Notes under the pieces: model-generated
Told to the model about the DNA's origin: nothing
Seen by the model: the letters and a program-made list of their open reading frames with translations, nothing else
Databases searched by the model: none
Assembly (NCBI GenBank): GCA_905221605.1
Contig: CAJNDS010002110.1
Span: forward strand, 485,001 to 549,000
From: Symbiodinium natans
Taxonomy: Eukaryota > Sar > Dinophyceae > Suessiales > Symbiodiniaceae
Reading direction: 5' to 3'
DNA length: 64,000 nucleotides
Shown: positions 38,068 to 49,191 of the stretch, one piece after another
Numbering within the stretch: position 1 is the stretch's first letter
How the letters are laid out: the number at the start of each line of letters is the position of its first letter
Position numbers and translations under genes: made by a program

Positions 38068-38546
38068 CTAACTAACACGCATAGGGACCAAAAAAGGGTG
38101 GTTGCCATAACAATGCGTGATTTGGGATCCTGAGCTACATTCAGACAAGAACACGCTGCCACTGCTAGGGCCTGTGCAAGCCCTGCGAACCCCGGTCGTG
38201 TTAGTGTAAGCCCATAACCCGCACAAGTCTCCACAAGCCCCATACAAGCCCGAATCGCCGAAGGGCAACACACAGAACCCCCTAAACCCTAGACAGTTTT
38301 TCCACCCAGCCCATAAACCCTAAACACTAAACCCTTTTATTGAAACCAGCTCCTGGGGCTTAGCCCAGGCCTGTTGAAAAGGCGAAAACGTGCCTGAAAC
38401 AAGACTGCGAGCCCTCAAGCATCCTCAACCCCCCTGACTTTTTTAAGGCCTTTCAGATTCGGGTTAGGGTTTAGGGTTTAGGGTGTAGGGTTTTGGGGGT
38501 TTAAGGTTTTAGGGTTCAGGGCTTTGCACCCTAAACCCCCCACGAC

Positions 38547-39797
38547 CCCCTTTGAAGCTGGGATTCCGCTTCTTCGCGTACGCCGCTTTTAGTTCATCGG
38601 CCTGGGCCTGGCGGGTGTGAAGCTGGGAGGTGCATGTACCTAAGCAAGGAATACTCGGGCCTCAAAGTACCTCCTATATATAGGGACTTTAGGGCCCAAG
38701 TGTTTAATAACGAGGTACATGGATCCTTAAGGGGGGGCGGGTTTAAGGGTCAGACCCCTAAGCCCAAAACCCTGGGAAGGTTTAAGGGTCAGTTTAGGGT
38801 AAACCAGGTTCAACGACGAGGGTGAACCGGGGCATGTGACCCTAGGCAACAAACCTTGAGTCCTGCGCCCGCAAACCGAAACTTCAAACCCCGAAGCCCA
38901 AAAAAGTCCTAAGCCCTGTGAGCTGTAGGAACTTAAGCTCTAAGGGTAGTTACATGGTCCCGTAATATGGTCCCTTACCTTGTTGAAAGGGTTCCGAAGC
39001 AACGGGCCGTGGGCTTTTTTGGATTTATGAGGGGTTTAGAGGGGGGGCCCTGTTTAAGGGCCCATGATTTCGGGACCAAGTAACTACCCTAAAGTAAGCC
39101 TTACAAACCCTAAACCCTAAAACCCTAAAACCCTAAAACCCTAGAACCCTACAACCCTAAAACCCTAAAACCCTAAAACCCTAAAACCCTAAAACCCTAA
39201 AACCCTAAAACCCTAAAACCCTAAAGCCCTAAAACCCTAAACCCCTAAAACCCTAAAACCCTAAAACCCTAAAACCCTAAAGCCCTAAAACCCTAAAGCC
39301 CTAAAACCCTAAAACCCTGAAACCCTAAAGCCCTAAAACCATAAAACCCTAAAACCCTAAAACCCTAAAACCCTAAAACCCTAAAGCCCTAAAGCCCTAA
39401 AACCCTAAAACCCTAAAGCCCTAAAACCCTAAAACCCTAAAACCCTAAAACCCTAAAACCCTAAAACCCTAAAACCCTAAAACCCTAAAGCCCTAAATCC
39501 TAAAACCCTAAAACCCTAAAACCCTAAAACCCTAAAGCCCTTCGCAAGCCCTCTTTAGGGACTTTGGGTTGACGGCTTAACCTCCTAGGCAGGGTTCACG
39601 GCTTCGCTTCTCTTCCATCCCCTATCTAATCCCTTGCAGGGACTGTGTAGGGGCACCGGGTACCTAATTCCCCCATTCCCTACCCAGAGCCCCTAAACCC
39701 TTCATCCCAGTAGGTTAAGGGTCTATGTAGAGTTTAGGGCACCGGCCTGGTAAGGAGCGCGGGCGTCGTCACCCAGATCCCGCCAGAGCCGCCCGGC
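38547..39797 (-). CDS. HMG-box, helices 2-3 split over two exons
   Basis: The upstream exon (39747-39797, 17 codons, phase 0) runs from CCCCACAG to a GC donor (TACCAG|GCCGGT) and reads AGRLWRDLGDDARAPYQ. The downstream exon (38547-38607) begins in phase after ACCCGCCAG and reads AQADELKAAYAKKRN then P-S-F-K. Joined, these give the Trp-x-x-Leu, Ala-Pro-Tyr and Leu-Lys-x-x-Tyr pattern of an HMG box, parallel to the one at 33.6-34.1 kb. The intron of about 1.1 kb holds the CCCTAAAA octamer array and a family C foldback. The boxes at 33.6-39.8 kb could be one multi-HMG-box protein read from right to left. Confidence 0.72.
38942..39090. repeat. Foldback family C copy
   Basis: AGGGTAGTTACATGGTCCCG ... 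GGGACCAAGTAACTACCCT, inside the HMG-box intron. Confidence 0.8.
39109..39538 (-). repeat. Array of the octamer CCCTAAAA
   Basis: About fifty copies of an 8-base telomere-like unit (CCCTAAAA with CCCTAAAG variants). The added A is uniform, so this is an array of its own kind, not sequencing noise in the heptamer. Confidence 0.97.
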
Positions 39798-39842
39798 CTG
39801 TGGGGCTGTGTGCCTTTGTTGGGGAGGGGGAGGTCTCGTAGG

Positions 39843-39872
39843 GACATATATATATATATATATATAGAGAGA
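39843..39872. repeat. TA/GA microsatellite
   Basis: (TA)n followed by GAGAGAG, just left of a minus-strand pyrimidine tract. Confidence 0.85.
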
Positions 39873-40079
39873 GATATTGTGTAAAACAGTGTAAAACTAT
39901 CTAGACATGCACGTGTAGAGGTGTTAAGCTTGTAGGCTTTGCAGGGCTTATGTGTACAGGCCTGCTTGGGTAGGGCGAGGACGGTGCGCAAGGCTTTAGG
40001 AGATGCGAGGTTGATGAAGCGGTAGCTTGCAGCGCTTCGAGGCTTTTGATTGGTGTGACGCCGCGTTTCGTTGACCCTT

Positions 40080-41100
40080 TTCCTAAACCATAGAGCCTGT
40101 GCTTAGGGGCGGTTGGGTTGCAGGATGTAGATTAGGGGATGCGGGGCCTCGATCAAGAACTTGGCATCTGGAGCCAGAGACTCCGCGATGTCTACGCGCT
40201 TCGCGCTCATGAAGAGCCTGGTTCGGGTTTAGGGTTAGGGGTTCAGGGTTTGAGGTTTGGGGTCTCAAGTCCTGGCAATCATTCTAGTCAAGCAGCTCGT
40301 CAAGTTACTCGGGTTCCACCACACAGGGAAGACATTGTACTACTTACATGCTTTCCCTCAAGCCAGCCTACCATGTCCTCAGCTTCTTTCTGCCGTCACT
40401 TGTGGAAGGATACAGGGTGGGACCTTTCTGCGACACCCGCCTTCAGGCTAAGTTGGGGGAGTGAACCTTCAAAGGGGGACACCTTTATAATAGTGACTAG
40501 GCAAAAGGGGGATCCTCTGCTGAAGCCCTGCAATGGGCTTGGGGTTTTCAGGTTTTGGGCATTGGCCTCCCGAGCCTACCTTTCCCTGCAAATTCCCAGG
40601 ACGCTGCTCGGCCAGGAAGCTGGAAGGCATTCGGGGGCTTCTTTGGAATGTTGGGATCTCTGGGCGGCTTGGCTCCTGCCACGCAAAGGCCCGATGATCT
40701 GCCTGACACGATATAAAGCCTGCCGCAAACACAAAGGGAGGGAGGGCGATATACAGCAAAGGTCGATTGCTGGGGCGTTGTGGCACCCGTGGGGGTCGTG
40801 GAGTGACAGCGGCCTCACAGCCTCATGCGGCTCCCGTGCAGTCCTGGCATGATACCCCCAGCTGCCACGAAGTCTTGCACGGCCTTCCTCAGAACAGCAG
40901 GGCGGTTAAGGGTTTACCTGGGCTGTAGGGCGCAAGGACAAGGGCTTCTACGGCTGGCTTCTGGACAATCAAGGGCTTCTAGGGCCGGCTGCTTGTTTAG
41001 GGCACTTAAGGAGTTAAAGGCGTCAAAACGATCGGAGCTGGTGAGGCTCCATGTCGGGCAGAAGCCGACCGGTTTTGATGCTCTTGCGCCACCCTGAAGT
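40080..41100. other. 1-kb repeat-poor block, coding potential on both strands
   Basis: Few telomeric units (one short tract at 40223-40260). The plus strand has the longest stop-free run in the window (40139-40852) but it reads through that telomeric tract. The minus strand is open in two frames around 40470-40810 (FISCQADHRAFAWQEPSRPE; RQIIGPLRGRSQAAQRSQHS) and has AG|G acceptors (GCGTGGCAG|GAG). I favour minus-strand exons here but cannot fix their ends. Confidence 0.3.
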
Positions 41101-41139
41101 CACACAAGCATGACTTATGAGGATGTATCTCTATAAGAA

Positions 41140-41256
41140 ATTTCCCTTAACATACTCCTTGTATGGTCCTTGTGACCTTTTAAGAGGATCTTGAAAAAGT
41201 GCCCCAAAACCCAAGGGTACATACAACCTTAGGGGTCCATAGTAGAATCCCATGAC
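41140..41256. repeat. Dispersed family G, copy 1
   Basis: CTTGAAAAAGTGCCCCAAAACCC, AAGGGTACATACAACCTTAGGGG match 52520-52640 in order and spacing. Confidence 0.7.
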
Positions 41257-41327
41257 TCTAGCTGTGACCAACCCTAAACCCAAAACCCTCAATCCGTTTT
41301 TCTTCTCGGCAGTGTACCTGCAGAATG

Positions 41328-41390
41328 CTTAAGAACCCCCCAAAAGTAAAACATGATAATCCCCATTTCGCCCTTGTAACCCCTAAACGT
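41328..41390. repeat. Foldback family F, left half
   Basis: TGCTTAAGAACCCCCCAAAAG and GATAATCCCCATTTCGCCC; the right arm is missing. Confidence 0.65.
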
Positions 41391-41690
41391 AAACGCCCAG
41401 GGGCTGGTAGGCAGCTCTTGCCGAATTTGCAGCGCTCACGTACTTCTCCTGGAGTCAGTATCTTTGTAGGGTTTCCCGTAAGGACCCTAAACTCTAGACC
41501 CTAAACGGGAAGCATCGAAAGTTCTGGTCGGTAACGATTCCTCAAGAATAAGAGGCCACATTGTGCAAATTCGGGCTTCCTCGTAATGGCAGCAAGCTAT
41601 CACATCTCCCACCCATATTGGGAAACCTGAAAACCCAAACTCTAAACCCTTTCTGAAGCCTCGACTAGGGTTTAGGGTTTAGGGTTACTA

Positions 41691-41792
41691 TTTGTTTAAG
41701 AGCACCCAGCGAATGTGAAAGATAATTATCCCTATATGACCCGTATAAGGAAGTTGTGTGATTTTTCGGAGGGGTTCTTCAGCAAATGGTAG
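41691..41792. repeat. Foldback family F copy (diverged)
   Basis: TGTTTAAGAGCACCCAGCG ... TTTTTCGGAGGGGTTCTTCAGCAA. Confidence 0.7.
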
Positions 41793-41809
41793 TCAACGAA
41801 GCTTCAGGA

Positions 41810-43330
41810 GTGCCAACAAGGGCCTTCAATATGTGACGGCAATGACGATGAGGGCGGTGTGGACAGACACCGACGTAGGTGGGTGTCGGCGCTTTTGAAG
41901 TTGGAAAACTGTACCATAAGACCGCACAAAGTGACGACAGTTACGAGGATGGCGACTCCAGCATCGACATGCGCCATCCAAGTGACTGTCATCACTGTTG
42001 GCCTTCGATGCTAACAAATGATGTATCAACTTCAGAAACACGCCCCCAAAGCGATGACAGTCACCGATTCGGTCACCAATGAACGCTTGCGAACGCTTGT
42101 GCACGCTACGCGGGATGCATCCGGGTAAACCTCCCCAAACTCCCAAGTCTTCAGGCGAGAACCCTTCGATGCGCATCTGAGAAAAGACATGAACCTACGA
42201 TGTCCGAGCGAAAGAAGAAGGTGCGCAGTTCTCCTTCTCGTCGTTCTTGAGGCTCTGCCAGCGTCGCCCACCTTCCTTTCAAAAAAGCTGTCTTCCGGTT
42301 CAGAACTAGTTTTCCTACCGGTTCTTAGTAGGGACTGGGTGAATGAGGGGTCCTATAGAAACCCCTTGAACCCCTTAAAGGGTAATGAGGGGGAAATCAG
42401 GTACCGCTTAATTCCTAGTTCCCAGCTCAGAAGCAGCAAAAGTTCACGGTTGAGGTGGAGACGATGCTTGCCTCGGCATCTTGCGTCCAGGTCACGTCCA
42501 ATGAAAAACCGTTCCAATACTTACACAAATGGAAATGGGTAGTGTTGTTGCAAGCCCCTAGGGCCCCCAACAGTCCTTCATAACCTCTGTTGGGGGCAGC
42601 TTGTGTGGCAGGCTGTCGCGGATGCTTTGCCTTAGCCCAGGTGCGCTTTGGAAATAAATCAGGCATGCTGCTGCAAGGTTGTCATACTGAAATATCTACA
42701 AAACCTGTTCTCCTTCAGCCCACAGAAAGTAGGACGATCTGCACATGAAGAGATACTTCCTCTGACACCTTAGATACAGCCATACACCCCCTGTGAACAA
42801 GCCAGGGATCCCTTCTTGTGAGTATCCCTTCATAGGCAGAGCATTGGTTTGTCTTGTTGCATTGCTAGTTTTCACCACAACTATATGGAATCCGGTGCCA
42901 CCAAAACATCTAGCCTCTACGTCTACAGCTACTGCTACTACGGCCACGAACACCTTTCGCTTCAACGGTAATTGAGCGACTCCAAGGACAAGCATGTTAA
43001 AGCACTCCCCTGCCAGGACCATTCAAGGTCTAGCTGCCGGTGGTCCGCAAGCCACAGCATGTACGAAGTCGGGGGCCTTGCGAGAGGCTCCGCGACAATT
43101 GGGACGAGGACATGCGAATCATGACCCACAAATCCGAAATCCCGCCTCTAGCCTTTCAGAAACAGAATCCAGCAGCACGTTCTCTGGAAGCCTCAAAATT
43201 GGCTTACGAAGAAGTATGTGAGGACAAAGTGTCTAGATATGATGTGCAGGTGCAGCTCAATTTCTTTTCAGCAAAGGGTGAAACCTTTCTGTTGCCAAGG
43301 TGTGCTAGCCGCTTGCTCTTAAAATGAAAT
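41810..43330 (-). CDS. Repeat-poor 1.5-kb coding-like region, exons unresolved
   Basis: No telomeric repeats and long open frames. On the minus strand: 42427-42666 (reads CKYWNGFSLDVTWTQDAEAS), 42696-43022 (MVLAGECFNMLVLGVAQLPL, later GGTGFHIVVVKTSNATRQTN), 41826-42176, and a block at 43232-43320 ending at a CTTCTTC|GTAAGCC donor. On the plus strand, 43040-43327 is also good (LRDNWDEDMRIMTHKSEIPP, later SRYDVQVQLNFFSAKGETFL). The minus strand is preferred only because all identified genes here run that way. No family recognised. Confidence 0.35.
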
Positions 43331-43481
43331 CCCTAACCCGTAAACACGAAACCCTGACCCCAAACCCTAAACGCTAAACCCCCTGGTGCAGCTTTTACAC
43401 CTGACACCCCGCCAATTCTAACCCCTCGGTTTAAAAAAAAAAAACACCTCGGCGATGGGCCGGCAAGTTCCATTGCCACCC

Positions 43482-43592
43482 AGATCTTCCAAAAAAAAAC
43501 CTTAATTAACGAGCATACCCTGATTTAGGGTTTAGGGTTTCGGGTTTAATTAGGGGATATACCCTAATTTATACTAAGGATCATTAGTATGA
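43482..43592. repeat. Foldback family E with telomeric insertion
   Basis: CAGATCTTCCAAAAAAAAACC, TTAATTAACGAGCATACCCTG, then TTTAGGG units (43523-43545), then TTAATTAGGGGATATACCC and TAGTATGAATTCGGG. The closing arm is replaced by a TC microsatellite. Confidence 0.75.
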
Positions 43593-43619
43593 ATTCGGGT
43601 CTCTCTCTCTCTCTGCCGT

Positions 43620-44020
43620 GCCATCCTCTAGGGTCTTGCTACGCAAGGGCACGAAATGGCGGACCGGAGCATCAGGAGAGAGGACGCTTGCCCACACTTC
43701 CTTCATCCGTCCGGCCCAAACAACTGTACATGAACTGACAGGGTGTATTCCCTGCTTCAGGGGTTTTGGAAGATCTGGGCAATGTATGTATGTGTGTGTG
43801 CTTGGACCTTCCGAAGAAAGGAAGAACCCGAGCTTTATGGTCATGCTTCAGCTCATAGGCATCGAGCTTTTTTGGAGGCTTCCAGTTGGAAGACCTTCCC
43901 CCCCCCCCCCGCCCCCCCGAAAACGACAAGCCAGGGAAAAGAAAGGGATATCCCATACAAAGCCCAGGCCTCTTCGGTGGCGCCAGCACGCCAGGCTGCA
44001 CATTGCAGACTCTCAGACCT
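43620..44020 (-). CDS. Coding-like region, one candidate exon
   Basis: A minus frame reads PPKKLDAYELKHDHKARVLP and then F-F to a TTCGGAAG|GTCCAAG donor at about 43805. Further left the frame ends ..LEDGTAERERDP. A plus-strand run of about 150 codons overlaps. No family recognised. Confidence 0.35.
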
Positions 44021-44179
44021 TGGGTCTGGGTTTTAAAGAAGGCCTAGGGGGGATGAAGGGGTGTAGGGCAGTTTGGAGGGGTAGGGTTTAGGGCTTAAGG
44101 TTTAGGAGTTTTGGGGTTATGGTTTATGGTTTAGGAGTTTAGGACTTTAGGGGTTTGGGGGATTTGGGGCTGCGCTAGA

Positions 44180-44267
44180 AGGAATCCGCCGGAGTGCTTG
44201 GATCTGAGACGAAAGCCCAGATTGGGCCCTTCGTTGATGCGAAGTCTTCTGGGTTCTTGTTCAGGAA
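44180..44267 (-). CDS. Internal exon, unknown protein
   Basis: Excellent acceptor (ACGCCTTTTTCACCCCTCAG), then FLNKNPEDFASTKGPIWAFV and S-D-P-S-T-P-A-D. The donor is unclear; GC or GA types fit. No family recognised. Confidence 0.52.
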
Positions 44268-44691
44268 CTGAGGGGTGAAAAAGGCGTGAGAAGACAAATG
44301 CATCTAGAATGATGTGGTGAAGCCTGCAACCAACGACCTATAAACCCTGCAGCCTTGCAACCCAATAACCTACTGAAAAAGCAAAAGAACATGTAAGGAA
44401 ACTCCAACCTGTGACAGAAATCCCAAGCCCCCCCTTCCCCTGCCCCCGGAGACCTGTGGAATTTTACGAGACGCAAGACCGTAAGACCTGAAGCTCACCA
44501 AACTGCTGTTGTTCTTAAACATAGGGGTTTAGGGTCTCTGAACCCTTTTGCATCAGGGAAACGCTGAACCCCAAACCCCAAACCCTAAACCCTAAATCCT
44601 AATACCCTAAACGCATTCGCTGCCAGCCGGCTCGGCGATGTGGCGACGGTCAAGGCGAGGAGGATTCCTCCAGAGGGACGTTGGCTTGGGG

Positions 44692-44815
44692 TTTAGGGTT
44701 TAGGGTTTAGGGTTTAGGGTTTAGGGTTTAGGGTTTAGGGTTTAGGGTTTAGGGTTTAGGGTTTAGGGTTTAGGGTTTAGGGTTTAGGGTTTAGGGTTAG
44801 GGCTTAGGGTTTAGG
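44692..44815 (+). repeat. Long interstitial telomeric tract (TTTAGGG)n
   Basis: About seventeen units, the last few imperfect. Confidence 0.96.
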
Positions 44816-44879
44816 GTTTGGGTCATGGGGATGACATCGGGTTTCGGGTTGAGGGTTCGGGTTGTCGGCGTAGCGACCT

Positions 44880-45320
44880 ACGAAGAAAGGGGTACCTTTT
44901 TGTGCTTACTTACGTCAACCAGGGCTACAAGCCCTTCAAAACAAAGCGCAGGAACAATCATAGGGCAGGCACAACTGGGAGGGGGGGGGGGGGCAAACTC
45001 CGCCACTTAGTGCTTGAGGGTTTTGGGCGTGTTAGTAGCACATGTCATTGCTATGGCCAAAACATTAACAACATACAACATACACTCCGCCTGTGCCAGC
45101 GCAACGCCGTCGCGGGCCAGCAACTGCCGCCATCACGGCGGCGACGAGGTTTTGAAAAGTTGGCTGTGGGGGCTTCCGGGCTTGGAACTACAGGGAGTGA
45201 TGCCCAAAAGCATGGGCAATTAATTAAATTAGAGGGCGATGTGCTGGAAGAAGGGGGAGGTTTGGGCAGGAGCTGGGTGTACGATATGACTTCAGATCTA
45301 CACACAGCCATCTGTACATG
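44880..45320. other. Repeat-poor block, open on both strands
   Basis: The plus strand is open for about 165 codons (44818-45321; ends FEKLAVGASGLGTTGSDAQK .. SWVYDMTSDLHTAICT). The minus strand is open at 45051-45311 (CPCFWASLPVVPSPEAPTAN). No splice signals decide between them. Confidence 0.3.
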
Positions 45321-45611
45321 ACTCCGTGAACCCTAAATCCTAAACCCTTGTACTTCCTTGTGTGCTGACAGTCACGAAACGAAGGTCTTTGGGACTTCCT
45401 TGGGCCAAAGCTACCGGCACAGTGGCCTCAACGACCCAGAGACCTTGAAGCCCTCAAGCCTGAATTGTTTTGCCACCCTGAGGTTTAGGGTTTAGGGTTT
45501 AGGGTTGAGTTTCCGAAAAATCCGGGTCCTTTTTCCTTAGGAGGGCTCCGATGCTCAAGAGGAGAGTATCTTCAGGGTTCGGAACAGGGGGGGAGGTCCC
45601 CCTTTTTTTGG

Positions 45612-45708
45612 GCGATGCTCCGACCAGCCCTTGGTGAGATCCGGCAAGATGTCGCGCTTGAGGACATGAGGGGGGACTGCCGTGGTACCAAGAAGCACAT
45701 TCCGGGTG
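45612..45708 (-). CDS. Candidate internal exon, unknown protein
   Basis: The minus strand reads H-T-R then NVLLGTTAVPPHVLKRDILP and D-L-T-K-G-W-S-E-H-R. Strong codon pattern. The acceptor may lie within the preceding GC-rich bases and the donor is near a run of A. Confidence 0.5.
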
Positions 45709-45857
45709 TGGGGCTTGGGGCTTAGGATTACCCAGGGACGCCTCTCAACTCAGAGCAGGAACGCTGTCAACCGCTCGAAGATTCAGAGTTTTGGGGCTGT
45801 TCTGGGCACCAGCAAGCCCGAAGACCTTGAAACAAGCAGGGGTTGCTGAGACCCTAC

Positions 45858-46062
45858 AATCCTAAACCCCTAAACCCCTGAAACCCTGTGAGCCTCCGCA
45901 ACACCCTGAAACCCTAAAGCCCTAAGACCCTTAAAACCCTAAAATCATAAAGCCCTACCAAGCCCTATAAAAACCCGAAAACCCTATAAAACCCTATACA
46001 ACCCCAAAACCCTATAAAACCCGATACAACCCTCCCTATAAAACCCTATAAAACCCGAAAAC
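45858..46062 (-). repeat. Degenerate CCCTATAAAA repeat
   Basis: Irregular 9-10 base units (CCCTATAAAACCCGA), a decayed relative of the telomeric unit, ending exactly at the donor of the next exon. Confidence 0.8.
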
Positions 46063-46064
46063 AC

Positions 46065-46122
46065 TGAGTCGGGCCGCCCACGAAGTCGGGGAGAGTCTGG
46101 AAAAGCTTCTCAGGCTCCCATT
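46065..46122 (-). CDS. Candidate internal exon, unknown protein
   Basis: The minus strand reads WEPEKLFQTLPDFVGGPTQ to a CGACTCA|GTGTTTTC donor; the acceptor is probably TGGGAG. No family recognised. Confidence 0.48.
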
Positions 46123-46171
46123 TAAAAGATTTAGATGTCCGGTGGGTTTTGCACAGAGTCCGGTCACTCAC

Positions 46172-46225
46172 ACCCTAAACCCTAAACCCTAAACCCTAAA
46201 CCCTAAACCCTAAACCCTAAACCCA
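46172..46225 (-). repeat. Interstitial telomeric tract (CCCTAAA)n
   Basis: Seven perfect units between two candidate exons. Confidence 0.95.
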
Positions 46226-46262
46226 CGCGGCTTAGGGGTTACCTGTTCTGAGAAGCCTCCAC

Positions 46263-46323
46263 CTAAGAGTCTATCTTCGTGCCCCATGCGGGGCACCTTC
46301 GGTGAAACGCACGCCTTCAGGGC
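46263..46323 (-). CDS. Candidate internal exon, unknown protein
   Basis: Acceptor GCCCTGGAG, then ALKACVSPKVPRMGHEDRLL and donor TCTTAG|GTGGAGG. Confidence 0.48.
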
Positions 46324-47161
46324 CTCCAGGGCGAGTCATTCGAACACAAGCACGTAATGTAGGGGCCTTAGTGATTAGAGCAGGGTTTCGGGTTTGATTG
46401 TAATATATTCATAAAGGGACCATAAGAAAACACCACTAGTGATTGTTCCGACCCCTATAGTACACGGAATCCCTGAGCCTGCTTTTGCCCCCTGTGGCCG
46501 AGGCCCATGTGCGTGCAAAGGCGGTCACTCCTGTACACGTGAGTCGCGGAGGTGTGTGAGAAGGCCTCGGCAACAGCGGCGAAGTTCAGGCGAGGGCCAA
46601 ACCAGACCCCTGTGGGAGGATCCCACAGGTAGTCAAGGTTTGGTAGTCAAGGTTTAATTTAGCGCACCCCCAGACTTCGTTCATTCTTGTTGGCCAACAC
46701 ACTAAGCACCTAGTTGTTCGACAAGGGGGGGCCATTTCTACACCCACGAGTATCCTAGGCATACAAGCAGGGTTTAAAAATGGGCTGAGAAGGCAAGTGC
46801 ATGACCAAGGGCCAAAATCCCCGAACCCTAAGCCCACAGCGAAAAGCATTGCAGGGCCGCCGAAGAGTCGAAAGACAAGTGCTGCACAACGAGAAAGCCT
46901 ACCTTTAATACCGTTAACCATAACGACATAATTAGGGTACCCCGCTTTTTGGGGAGGCTGGTAACTTTAAAAGGGAAAACCCCATAAGGGTTTTGGGTTT
47001 AGGGTTTTGGGGTTTTAGGGTTTTCGGGTTTAGGGTTTAGGGTTCATAAAAGGGCAACAGGCATCAGGGCTTAAGGGCAAATTCGGGTACAGGACCTCAA
47101 AAGCCTGACAACCTGAGCCGCCTCTTAGGCCGTCTGGGCGCCTTTGACTCTGAGGATCCAG

Positions 47162-47345
47162 CCTAGGGTTTAGGGTTTAGGGTCTAGGGTTTAGAGTTTA
47201 GGGTTTAGGGTTTAGGGTTTAGGGATTAGAGTTTAGGGTTTAGGGTTTGGGGTTTGGGGTTTGGGGTTTGGGGTTTGGGGTTTAGGGTTTAGGGTTTAGG
47301 GTTTGGGGTTTAGGGTTTCAGGGTTTAGGGTTTAGGGTTTTGGGT
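47162..47345 (+). repeat. Telomeric tract with TTTGGGG variants
   Basis: About 25 units mixing TTTAGGG, TTTGGGG and single TTTAGAG. Runs of the TTTGGGG variant are clustered, as expected from local tandem duplication. Confidence 0.93.
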
Positions 47346-47425
47346 TTTGGGAAGTGCCAGCGGCCTGTCATGAAGCCGCTGTCCGGCATCATGGCAGCTT
47401 CACAAGCAGCTGGACTCCTTGGCAT
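47346..47425 (-). CDS. Candidate exon, unknown protein
   Basis: The minus strand reads SPAACEAAMMPDSGFMTGRW then H-F-P-K, with TGCCAAG as the possible acceptor. It ends in the telomeric tract. Confidence 0.42.
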
Positions 47426-47580
47426 GTCAGGGCTTTTTGACCCTAAGGCTCTAAACCCTAAACCCTAAACCCTAAACCCGAAACACTAAACCCTAAACTC
47501 TGCTTCCTTCCGAGGGGGTTAGGGCTTCTTACTTGTGGAAGTGTCGGGCTCAGTTCAGGGGCTTTCTTTTCGTGTATCTG

Positions 47581-47723
47581 AGGGTAGTTGCATGGTCCCT
47601 TAGTATGGGGCCCTTACAAGGGGGACCCCTTCTATACCCACTACATACCCGAGGGCCCATACTTCAGAACCCTTTCAAAGAAGACACGTGACCAGATTTT
47701 AAAGGGACCATATAGCTACCTTT
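47581..47723. repeat. Foldback family C copy (complete)
   Basis: AGGGTAGTTGCATGGTCCCT ... GGGACCATATAGCTACCTTT. Confidence 0.85.
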
Positions 47724-47927
47724 AGGAGCTCCTAGGTCTTCTTTCTTAGTCCAGAGTTGCAAGGGGGTTTTAGGGTTTTTTAGGGGTTAGGGTTAGGGTT
47801 TAGGGTTTAGGGGACTGGGGTTTGGCGCTGGTTTAGGGCATAAGGGGGCTTAGGTTTTATAAGGAGTAGGAGTTTCGGGGCTTCAGGTTCAGTATCAGCG
47901 GCATACATCTTCAGCTGCAGGTCTAAT

Positions 47928-48050
47928 TACTAGACCCAGGAGTGACCTAGGAATAGAAAAAACGGGCACCCTTCTTGGTCAAAAGGGGGCTTCTACAGGG
48001 CACCTAAACCCTGAACAAAAGGGAATCAGGGCCTGCTCTGGGTCCTAGCC
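47928..48050. repeat. Foldback family D copy (complete)
   Basis: CTAGACCCAGGAGTGACCTAGG ... CAGGGCCTGCTCTGGGTCCTAG. Confidence 0.85.
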
Positions 48051-48077
48051 CCAAGCCCTCAACCCTAAAACCTGAAC

Positions 48078-48160
48078 AAAGGGAGCTAGTCATCGCCTCA
48101 GTGTAGGAACCCACGTGGCTTGTGCCACTCCGCAGGAAAATTGGCATCAGCTGGGCGCTC
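48078..48160 (-). CDS. Candidate exon, unknown protein
   Basis: The minus strand reads QLMPIFLRSGTSHVGSYTEA then M-T-S-S-L; splice sites are not clear. Confidence 0.33.
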
Positions 48161-48703
48161 TATAGGGCTTAGGGGGGTTTAGGGTTTAGGGTTTGGGGTT
48201 TGGGGTTTAGTTCATTCGCCTATGAGCATGCAACTGTGAACCGTGGCGCAACGCAGCTTGCGGGAAAAGGGAGGCGAACAGCAAGCCCCCTTGATGTTTT
48301 TTTTCATAGGGCTTGCGCTTGTAATCCCCCAAACCCGCTCATCCTGAAACTTTAAAGCTACACCGTCTCATCCTTCACCCTCCAACCCTTTGACCCCTAG
48401 ACACTCAACGCAGCCGCCACCCCTAAACTCTCCACATGCCTGCTGCAAAGCAACCTACACCGAGCTGATGCCATGAGATGTTTGTAACATTTGCACAGCA
48501 TAAAATACATAGTCAGTGACAAGGCTTCCTGGTTCTAATGACTTAATGTAAGGGCCTTAACAGCGACGCCTACACCGCGAACCCTAAACTGCCAGAGCTG
48601 AGTGCTGAACCGGAATCAAATGTCTGTGGCGGCACAACGAACCCTGATTAACCTGAACCCTGAACAAAACCTAGCCTCAACCCTAAACTTTAAACCCCTT
48701 TTG

Positions 48704-48745
48704 CAACTGGACTGCAAACAACTGCCAGGAAAAGACACGACACCA
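48704..48745. repeat. Dispersed repeat, partner of 7203-7248
   Basis: GCAACTGGACTGCAAACAAC and TGCCAGGAAAAGACAC; see the copy at 7203. Confidence 0.6.
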
Positions 48746-49191
48746 CTACCACTCAGCACCCTAGCCACGAAAACCTGAACCCTAATTCGCCGAAATCAAA
48801 GCAGAGCGGCCGCTTTCCGCCTTGCCCCTAACCCACTGGTAGCTGGGGTTTGAAATCAGCCTCTGGGAGGTCTGCAGGGTTTAGGGTTGAGGGGTTTTTT
48901 TGTAATAATCTCAAGTAAATTTGGGGCTGAGGGCTGTGGGGTCTATAGGGTCCATAGGGTCTGAAGGGTCTCTTGGTCGATACATCGGGTCTGTAGGGTA
49001 CAATAGGGTCTTGAGGGTCCGTAGAGGTCTATGGGATTTCGCGAAGCAGTTGGGAGATGTAAGCTTCGGGTTGGGGGGTTGGGGATTGTGGTGCTTTAAG
49101 GCTTAGGGTCTAGGTCTGCAACAAAATCAAGGCAGCTTCGGGACATTCGGGATTCGAGGGTTTCAGGCAGGTTTAGGGTTTAACTTTAGTG

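Noticed and set aside
40139-40852. Longest open frame in the window (plus strand, about 237 codons)
   Set aside because: It reads straight through a TTTAGGG-type tract (GLGLGVQGLRFGV), has no recognisable domain, and opposes the strand of all identified genes. Treated as a chance open run in GC-rich DNA.
44818-45321. Plus-strand gene of about 165 codons
   Set aside because: Starts inside telomere-derived G-rich sequence and passes a G-run; the opposite strand is open too. Left unresolved.
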